Assembly (NCBI GenBank): GCA_934216145.1
Contig: CAKQBG010000064.1
Coordinates: forward strand, 1 to 9,566
Reading direction: 5' to 3'
Source: an uncultured Anaeroplasma sp.
GTDB lineage: Bacteria > Bacillota_I > Bacilli_A > Acholeplasmatales > Anaeroplasmataceae
DNA length: 9,566 nt
Under the pieces are notes generated by a model. That model was not told the DNA's origin. It saw nothing but the letters and a program-made list of their open reading frames with translations, and searched no databases. Of this stretch, positions 1-4,334 are shown in pieces. Numbering within the stretch: position 1 is the stretch's first letter; each line of letters starts with the position of its first letter. A program made the translations under genes and the position numbers.

Positions 1-270
1 TCCATTTATTTTCACTTCCTTAAGGGATTAAAGAATAATATTTTTTATCTCCTCATATAATAATAGTTAAATTTTTTAATTATTTTTCATTTATTTAAAA
101 TTTTTTTTATAATTTCTTTATGTTGAAAGAATTTATTATTTTGATATTGATAAGAAAACATTATGCAGTATAGAGGTACAAGGATTAGATCAATATAAAT
201 AAATAGTTCTTAATAAAATAACTAAGTTTTAGCTAAAAGAACTAAAAAATTGTTGAATTGAAAAAAAATC
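1..270. other. AT-rich gene-free region upstream of rpsF
   Basis: No convincing coding frame is visible on either strand. The stretch is rich in T and A runs. It contains an 8-bp inverted repeat, TAGTTCTT at 204-211 and AAGAACTA at 237-244, with a 25-nt loop; no U-tract follows on either strand, so it is not a standard terminator. A weaker promoter-like pair, TTGATA (147-152), 16 nt, TATAGA (169-174), is visible but could be chance in such AT-rich DNA. At the extreme left edge the minus strand shows AAGGAAG (21-15) followed by ATG (5-3), which might be the start of a divergent gene whose body lies outside the window. Confidence 0.5.
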
Positions 271-299
271 TTGCTATAGATAAATAAATATGTTAGAAT
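271..299 (+). promoter_or_regulatory. Promoter of the rpsF-ssb-rpsR operon
   Basis: A -35 box TTGCTA (271-276) and a -10 box TAGAAT (294-299) are separated by exactly 17 nt, and a TG one base before the -10 (291-292) makes it an extended -10 element. Transcription would start near 305-307, just at the first leader hairpin, leaving a 5' UTR of about 70 nt. This is the best match to the housekeeping sigma consensus upstream of rpsF. Confidence 0.75.
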
Positions 300-305
300 T
301 ATAAA

Positions 306-366
306 GCGTTCGTGTGAACGTCCTTGCCTAGATCAAACTGTGCTAGGCCAAAAGTCCATAAGGAGG
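306..366 (+). promoter_or_regulatory. Structured rpsF leader, candidate S6:S18 autoregulatory element
   Basis: Two adjoining structures can be drawn. The first is a hairpin CGTTC (307-311)/GAACG (316-320) with loop GTGT. The second has a continuous left strand 321-331: TCCTT (321-325) pairs with AAGGA (360-364), and GCCTAG (326-331) pairs with CTAGGC (343-348), leaving an 11-nt one-sided bulge (349-359) and an 11-nt apical loop. The lower helix includes most of the rpsF ribosome binding site AAGGAGG (360-366), so folding would mask it. An rpsF leader bound by the S6:S18 complex is described in many bacteria; its conserved CCG trinucleotide is not evident here, so assignment to that family is inference from position and shape. 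Confidence 0.5.
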
Positions 367-376
367 TTTTTAAAAG

Positions 377-664
377 ATGAAGAAGTATGAGGTAATGTAC
401 ATTTTACGTTCTAATCTAGACGCTGAATCAATTAAGGCTGAGGTTGAAGCTCAAAAGGCTGTTTTCACTTCAAATGATTCAAAGGTTTTAGAATGTAAGG
501 AATGGGGCTTCAGAGAATTAGCTTACGAAATTGATCATAATAAGAAAGGTTATTATGTTTGGATGCTTGTTGAAGCTAATAAGGAAGCAATCAATGAATT
601 TGATCGTCTTGCTAAGATCAGCGAGAAGATTATTCGTCACATCGTTGTTGTAGACGGTAAGTAA
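377..664 (+). CDS. rpsF: Small ribosomal subunit protein bS6
   Basis: This encodes a 95-residue protein, the usual length for bacterial S6, which folds as a single ferredoxin-like domain and binds the central domain of 16S rRNA as a heterodimer with bS18 during platform assembly. The recognisable features are the N-terminal KKYEVMYILRSNLD strand, the central EWGFRELAYEIDHNKKGYYVW segment and the C-terminal RHIVVV strand. The ATG at 377 is preceded by TAAGGAGG (359-366) with a 10-nt gap. It is the first gene of the operon, followed after 17 nt by ssb and then by rpsR, so the two dimer partners share one mRNA. The leader may mask its ribosome binding site, giving autoregulation. Family assignment is secure. 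Confidence 0.97.
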   Translation: MKKYEVMYILRSNLDAESIKAEVEAQKAVFTSNDSKVLECKEWGFRELAYEIDHNKKGYYVWMLVEANKEAINEFDRLAKISEKIIRHIVVVDGK

Positions 665-681
665 TTCTTAGGAGGCTTACT

Positions 682-1188
682 ATGAATAAGGTATTAATAA
701 CAGGAAGAATAACAAGAGATCCAGAAATTAGATATACTCAATCTGGAATGTCTAGTTTAAGATTTTCTGTAGCCGTTGATAGAAATGTAGCTAGAGATGC
801 TAACGGTAATAGACAAGCTGATTTTATTAACTGTGTTGCTTTTTCTCAACAAGCTGATTTTATTTCTCGTTATGTTCATAAGGGAAATATGTTATGTATT
901 GAAGGAAGAATTCAAACTGGTCAATATCAAAATCAACAGGGTGTTACAGTTTATACGACTGATGTCATAGTTGAGCGTGTTGAAAATTTATCACCAAGAA
1001 GTGATTCACAACAACCTCAACAGCAGCAACAGCAAAGTTTCCAACAAAATCCATATCAAGGATATAATAATCCAACATATGGCCAACCTAAGACTCAACA
1101 ATCAACTTATCAGGCACCAAAAACTCCTGAGCCATCAGCTCCAGGTAGCTTTGATGTAGGTGTTACTGATGATGATTTCCCATTCTAA
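682..1188 (+). CDS. ssb: Single-stranded DNA-binding protein SSB
   Basis: The 168-residue protein coats single-stranded DNA during replication, recombination and repair and recruits partner proteins through its C-terminal tip. Residues 1 to about 102 form the OB-fold, beginning [19 protein letters not shown] and including the FINCVAF and GRIQTG segments. Residues 107-160 are a disordered linker rich in Gln, Pro and Tyr, with a six-Gln run at 113-118 encoded by mixed CAG/CAA codons. The acidic tip DDDFPF (163-168) is intact, so this should be the essential replicative SSB rather than a tipless paralogue. AGGAGG (670-675) lies 6 nt before the ATG. Its position between rpsF and rpsR is the standard arrangement in Bacillota. 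Confidence 0.97.
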   Translation: MNKVLITGRITRDPEIRYTQSGMSSLRFSVAVDRNVARDANGNRQADFINCVAFSQQADFISRYVHKGNMLCIEGRIQTGQYQNQQGVTVYTTDVIVERVENLSPRSDSQQPQQQQQQSFQQNPYQGYNNPTYGQPKTQQSTYQAPKTPEPSAPGSFDVGVTDDDFPF

Positions 1189-1210
1189 AATTATAAAGGA
1201 GGAACGAAAG

Positions 1211-1459
1211 ATGCAACAAAATAGAAGAAATGATCGTGATGGTCAACGTCGTGGTCGTAAAAAAGTTTGCTATTTTACTCAAAACCATATTGAGCACATT
1301 GATTTTAAGGATGTAGATTTATTAAGAAAGTATGTAACTGATAGAGGAAAGATTTTACCTCGTCGTGCTACTGGTACATCTGCTAAGTATCAAAGAAAGC
1401 TTGCTATTGCTATTAAGAGAGCAAGACATATGGCTTTATTACCATTCGTTAAGGACTAA
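1211..1459 (+). CDS. rpsR: Small ribosomal subunit protein bS18
   Basis: This 82-residue basic protein is the bS6 partner on the 30S platform. The core from KKVCYFTQN through YKDVDLL-like [24 protein letters not shown] and [22 protein letters not shown] is strongly conserved. A single cysteine (Cys20) is present, with no zinc-binding cysteine set. The start at 1211 is chosen because AAAGGAGGA (1195-1203) sits 7 nt upstream and the protein then begins [11 protein letters not shown] with normal S18 length; an in-frame upstream start at 1160 would overlap ssb and add a sequence unlike S18. The gene follows ssb by 22 nt and ends the operon; a terminator follows at 1536. Confidence 0.97.
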   Translation: MQQNRRNDRDGQRRGRKKVCYFTQNHIEHIDFKDVDLLRKYVTDRGKILPRRATGTSAKYQRKLAIAIKRARHMALLPFVKD

Positions 1460-1535
1460 TCTTTGATTTGTCTTCACTTAAGCTTATATAGCTTATTTGA
1501 AAAAATAACGTGTAAAAAAATAACAATACAAGATG

Positions 1536-1565
1536 CCTCGTAGGATAATCCTATGAGGTTTTTTT
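1536..1565 (+). terminator. Rho-independent terminator of rpsF-ssb-rpsR
   Basis: CCTCGTAGGA (1536-1545) pairs with TCCTATGAGG (1549-1558), a 10-bp stem containing one G-U pair and a 3-nt loop, followed by a run of seven T (1559-1565). It lies 76 nt after the rpsR stop. The rest of the gap to glnN (1460-1773) holds a short hairpin TAAGCT/AGCTTA (1479-1495), very AT-rich DNA and the glnN promoter; no gene is seen in it. Confidence 0.9.
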
Positions 1566-1686
1566 GTTTAAATGTTTATTATATAATTATTTTTAATTTA
1601 AAAAAGAATAAATTTTTTAACTTTTTAATATTGAAATCAAAATTATTTTTATTTTTATGGTTTAAAACACAAAAAAATAAAAGAAT

Positions 1687-1714
1687 AATCAAACTATTGT
1701 CAAAATGTTTGATT
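1687..1714 (+). promoter_or_regulatory. Inverted repeat around the glnN -35 box, candidate operator
   Basis: AATCAAAC (1687-1694) and GTTTGATT (1707-1714) are perfect 8-bp inverted arms separated by 12 nt, with the -35 hexamer lying between them. The segment 1698-1714 also matches about 10 of 13 fixed positions of the Bacillus GlnR/TnrA box TGTNANAWWWTNTNACA, failing at the terminal CA. No regulator gene is in the window, so the operator role is inference from position. Confidence 0.35.
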
Positions 1715-1725
1715 TTGTATATAAT
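1697..1725 (+). promoter_or_regulatory. Promoter of glnN
   Basis: TTGTCA (1697-1702) and a consensus TATAAT (1720-1725) are separated by 17 nt. The start site would be near 1732, giving a leader of about 42 nt, too short for a riboswitch, with the ribosome binding site at 1764-1768. It lies between the upstream terminator and glnN. Confidence 0.8.
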
Positions 1726-1773
1726 AATATTGAAGACTATTGAAATTATATTTCTTGTTTTTTGGAGGGTAAG

Positions 1774-3852
1774 ATGGATTTTAATAATAAGGATTTTGGA
1801 ACAAATGTATTTTCTGAAGCTGTAATGAGAGAAAAGCTTCCTGGACCAGTTTATGATAAATGGTGTGAGGCTGTTAATAAGGAGGATGCCTTAGATACTA
1901 CTACAGCTGCTGCAATTGCGCACGCAATGAAGGAATGGGCTATTTCTAAGGGGTGTACTCACTACACTCACTGGTTTCATCCATTAAATGGAACTACTGC
2001 TGAAAAGCATGATTCTTTTTTGGATAAGAAGAATGGTCAAACAATTACTAAGTTTAGTGGTAAGGCTTTAATTAAGGGTGAGCCTGATGCTTCAAGCTTC
2101 CCATCTGGTGGACTTCGTTCTACATTCGAGGCTAGAGGTTATTCATATTGGGATTGTAGAAGTAATGCATTTATTAGAGATAATATTTTATATGTACCTT
2201 CAATTTTTGTTTCATTTAATGGAGATTCATTAGATGATAAAAAGCCACTTTTATCTTCTTTAGAGTCTTTATCAAAGGAAGCTACAAGAGTATGTAATGC
2301 TTTTGGTATGAAGGATGTTACATCTGTTGGTGCTTTTATTGGCCTTGAACAGGAATATTTCCTTGTTGATAAGGATTTATTTATGGCTCGTAGAGATTTA
2401 TTCCTTACAGGTCGTACTCTTTTAGGTACTTTACCTCCTAAGGGACAAGAGCTTGAACAGCATTATTTTGGTACTATTCCTCAAAGAGTTAAGCATTTTA
2501 TGGATGAGATTGATGTTGAATTATGGAAGCTTGGTATCTATGCTAAGAGTGAGCATAATGAGGTAGCTCCTGGTCAATTTGAATTAGCTCCTATTTATGC
2601 TAATCAAAATTTAGCTATTGATCAAAATATGATTATGATGGATGTTATGAGCCGTACAGCTTTAAAGCATGGTCTAGTTTGTTTACTTGCTGAAAAGCCA
2701 TATAAGGGTGTTAATGGTAGTGGTAAGCATAACAATTATTCAATTATAACAAATACCGGTGTTATGCTATTTGATCCAGGTAAAGATAGTGCTGATAATG
2801 TTAGATTCTTAATATTTACTGCAGCTTTAATTAAAGCTTGTGATGAATATCCAGAATTAATTAGAATGGCATCATCAGGTCCTGGTAATGATTTCCGTTT
2901 AGGCGCTAATGAGGCTCCACCAGCTATAGTATCAATGTTCTTATCAAAGCCTGTTGAGGATCTATTATTTGGTTTAACATCAGGTAAACCAACAAGCTAT
3001 GTTAAGAGCGCTTTAAATGATTTTGGTATGTTATCAATTTCTGAGCTTCCTAAGGATACATCAGATAGAAATAGAACATCTCCAGTTGCGTTTACTGGAA
3101 ATAAGTTTGAGTTCCGTATGCTAGGCTCAAGTCAAAATCCATCTGAATTAAATGTTGTTATTAATACAGCCTTAGCTAAGGCTTTAGGTGAGATTGCTGA
3201 TGAGCTTGAGAATCATAAGTATCGTCAGGATGTTCGTAAGGCTGCAATTGAGATTGTTTCTGATATTGTTAAGAAGCATGGTAGAGTTGTATTTGATGGT
3301 GATGGCTATTCACAAGCTTGGGTTACTGAGGCTGAGAAGAGAGGCCTTCCTAATATTAAGACTTTCATTGAAGCTGTTCCATATTTAACAAATGAGAAGA
3401 GTATTGAATTATTTACTAAATATGGTATTTTCACTCGTGATGAGTTATTTGCTAGAGAGGAAATTAAGTATGAGCATTATGTAAATATTAGATCTATTGA
3501 GGTTCGTACATTAATTTCTATGATTTATTCAGAATTTATTCCTGCTTTAACAAAGGAAATTAAGGATATTACTTCTTTAGGTGAATATATGCCAAAGCAT
3601 TTTGAATTAAAGGCTAAGCATATTAGTGAAGCTATTGATAGAATTAGTGATGTTACTGAGGAATTAAAGGCTAAATTTGAAGCTACTAGTCATATTGCTG
3701 ATGTAAAAGAAAAGGCAATGGCTATTGTTCATGAAATTATGCCTCTTGTTGATAAGGCTAGATTTGAATGTGATAATATTGAAAGACATTTATCTATTAA
3801 GAATCATCCATATCCTTCTTATGAGAAGCTATTCTTTGCATTAGATTTCTAA
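1774..3852 (+). CDS. glnN: Type III glutamine synthetase
   Basis: This cytoplasmic enzyme makes glutamine from glutamate, ammonia and ATP. The 692-residue length is typical of the large GSIII family and clearly longer than GSI (about 450). Family signatures are THYTHWFHPLNGTTAEKHDSF-type sequence near residues 62-82, the GEPDASSFPSGGLRSTFEARG block after it, GLEQEYF (190-196) supplying catalytic glutamates, AEHNEVAPGQFE-like SEHNEVAPGQFELAP, and VNGSGKHNN (313-321), the ATP/glutamate-site loop. The start at 1774 is preferred because GGAGG (1764-1768) lies 5 nt upstream; a start at TTG 1762 would lie on top of that site. It appears monocistronic, with its own promoter and a terminator at 3863. 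Lysine is encoded mostly by AAG, more strongly than in neighbouring dnaB. Nitrogen regulation is suggested by the promoter repeat but unproven. Confidence 0.96.
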   Translation: MDFNNKDFGTNVFSEAVMREKLPGPVYDKWCEAVNKEDALDTTTAAAIAHAMKEWAISKGCTHYTHWFHPLNGTTAEKHDSFLDKKNGQTITKFSGKALIKGEPDASSFPSGGLRSTFEARGYSYWDCRSNAFIRDNILYVPSIFVSFNGDSLDDKKPLLSSLESLSKEATRVCNAFGMKDVTSVGAFIGLEQEYFLVDKDLFMARRDLFLTGRTLLGTLPPKGQELEQHYFGTIPQRVKHFMDEIDVELWKLGIYAKSEHNEVAPGQFELAPIYANQNLAIDQNMIMMDVMSRTALKHGLVCLLAEKPYKGVNGSGKHNNYSIITNTGVMLFDPGKDSADNVRFLIFTAALIKACDEYPELIRMASSGPGNDFRLGANEAPPAIVSMFLSKPVEDLLFGLTSGKPTSYVKSALNDFGMLSISELPKDTSDRNRTSPVAFTGNKFEFRMLGSSQNPSELNVVINTALAKALGEIADELENHKYRQDVRKAAIEIVSDIVKKHGRVVFDGDGYSQAWVTEAEKRGLPNIKTFIEAVPYLTNEKSIELFTKYGIFTRDELFAREEIKYEHYVNIRSIEVRTLISMIYSEFIPALTKEIKDITSLGEYMPKHFELKAKHISEAIDRISDVTEELKAKFEATSHIADVKEKAMAIVHEIMPLVDKARFECDNIERHLSIKNHPYPSYEKLFFALDF

Positions 3853-3862
3853 TAAATAATAT

Positions 3863-3900
3863 ATACCTTATGGCTTAGGTCGTAAGGTATTTTTTCTTTT
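3863..3900 (+). terminator. Rho-independent terminator of glnN
   Basis: ATACCTTA (3863-3870) and TAAGGTAT (3883-3890) form a perfect 8-bp stem with a 12-nt loop, followed by a T-rich tract TTTTTCTTTT (3891-3900). It begins 10 nt after the glnN stop codon. Confidence 0.85.
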
Positions 3901-3903
3901 CGA

Positions 3904-3932
3904 TTGAATAATTATATACTTATTATTATAAT
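3904..3932 (+). promoter_or_regulatory. Promoter of the DUF1653 gene
   Basis: TTGAAT (3904-3909), 17 nt, then TATAAT (3927-3932). The predicted start site near 3939 falls on the ribosome binding site itself, leaving only about 10 nt of leader before the ATG at 3949. The TTG of the -35 box is also an in-frame potential start codon, but it could not be translated from this transcript. Confidence 0.65.
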
Positions 3933-3948
3933 TATGATAGGTGATAGA

Positions 3949-4194
3949 ATGAATAAGTTAGTTATAAATGGAATATATAAACATTTTAAGGGAGATTATT
4001 ATTTAGTTGAAGGAATAGCTTTAGATTCTGAAACAAAAGAAGAAATGGTTGTTTATAGAAGATTATATGGGGATTGTGGATTATGGGTTAGACCTAAGAA
4101 GATGTTTTTAAGTGAGGTTGACTATGAGAAATATCCTAATGTTAAACAAAAATATCGTTTTGAGCTTCAGGATATTCAAAGTGTAGCTAAATGA
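3949..4194 (+). CDS. DUF1653 family small protein
   Basis: This encodes an 81-residue cytoplasmic protein of unknown function. The DUF1653 pattern is clear: GIYKHFKGDYY near the N-terminus, then ETKEEMVVYRRLYGDCGLWVRPKKMF, then a short acidic C-terminal part ending YRFELQD. No signal peptide or membrane helix is seen. The start at 3949 is supported by AGGTGA (3939-3944), by the family beginning just before GIYKHFKG, and by a promoter that places the RNA start near 3939; a longer frame from 3904 would begin inside the -35 box. It ends in TGA, the only TGA stop in the window. No convincing terminator follows, so some read-through into gdpP is possible. Biochemical role is not known to me. Confidence 0.85.
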   Translation: MNKLVINGIYKHFKGDYYLVEGIALDSETKEEMVVYRRLYGDCGLWVRPKKMFLSEVDYEKYPNVKQKYRFELQDIQSVAK

Positions 4195-4259
4195 TTAATA
4201 ATTATAGTATATTTATTTTATGGAATGAATTTGTGAAAAGGTATGGAGATAGCTTTTTA

Positions 4260-4288
4260 TTGATTATGTTTCCCTTTTTTGCTATAAT
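4260..4288 (+). promoter_or_regulatory. Promoter of the gdpP-rplI/dnaB/prfA operon
   Basis: TTGATT (4260-4265), 17 nt, then consensus TATAAT (4283-4288) preceded by TGC, an extended -10. The start site would be near 4295, giving a 40-nt leader with AAGGAGG at 4321-4327. No other convincing promoter was found between here and prfA, so this probably drives the whole cluster. Confidence 0.75.
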
Positions 4289-4334
4289 TAAGTGGATGTT
4301 TTTCATATATTAAAATCCTAAAGGAGGTTATATT

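Noticed and set aside
1..21. Possible divergent gene start on the minus strand at the left edge
   Set aside because: AAGGAAG followed by ATG is suggestive, but only about one codon lies in the window, so a gene cannot be supported.
1009..1040. CAA/CAG run in ssb as a simple-sequence slippage locus
   Set aside because: Codons are mixed and the SSB linker is normally Gln-rich; this looks like ordinary linker composition.
1553..1825. An open frame of about 90 codons, rich in Leu, Ile, Phe and Lys
   Set aside because: It starts inside the rpsR terminator, crosses the glnN promoter and start, has no ribosome binding site and reflects base composition only.
3188..3388. Alternative-frame open stretch inside glnN, and similar ones at 971-1159 and 8560-8769
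   Set aside because: Each overlaps a securely identified gene in another frame and shows no recognisable protein.
4230..4259. AAAAG/CTTTT pairing as a terminator after the DUF1653 gene
   Set aside because: Only five weak base pairs and no proper T tract; not enough to call.
4192..4312. Reading TGA as tryptophan would extend the DUF1653 protein by a hydrophobic tail
   Set aside because: All tryptophans in the eight genes use TGG and no TGA lies inside any of them, so TGA is a stop here; the extension would also run through the gdpP promoter.
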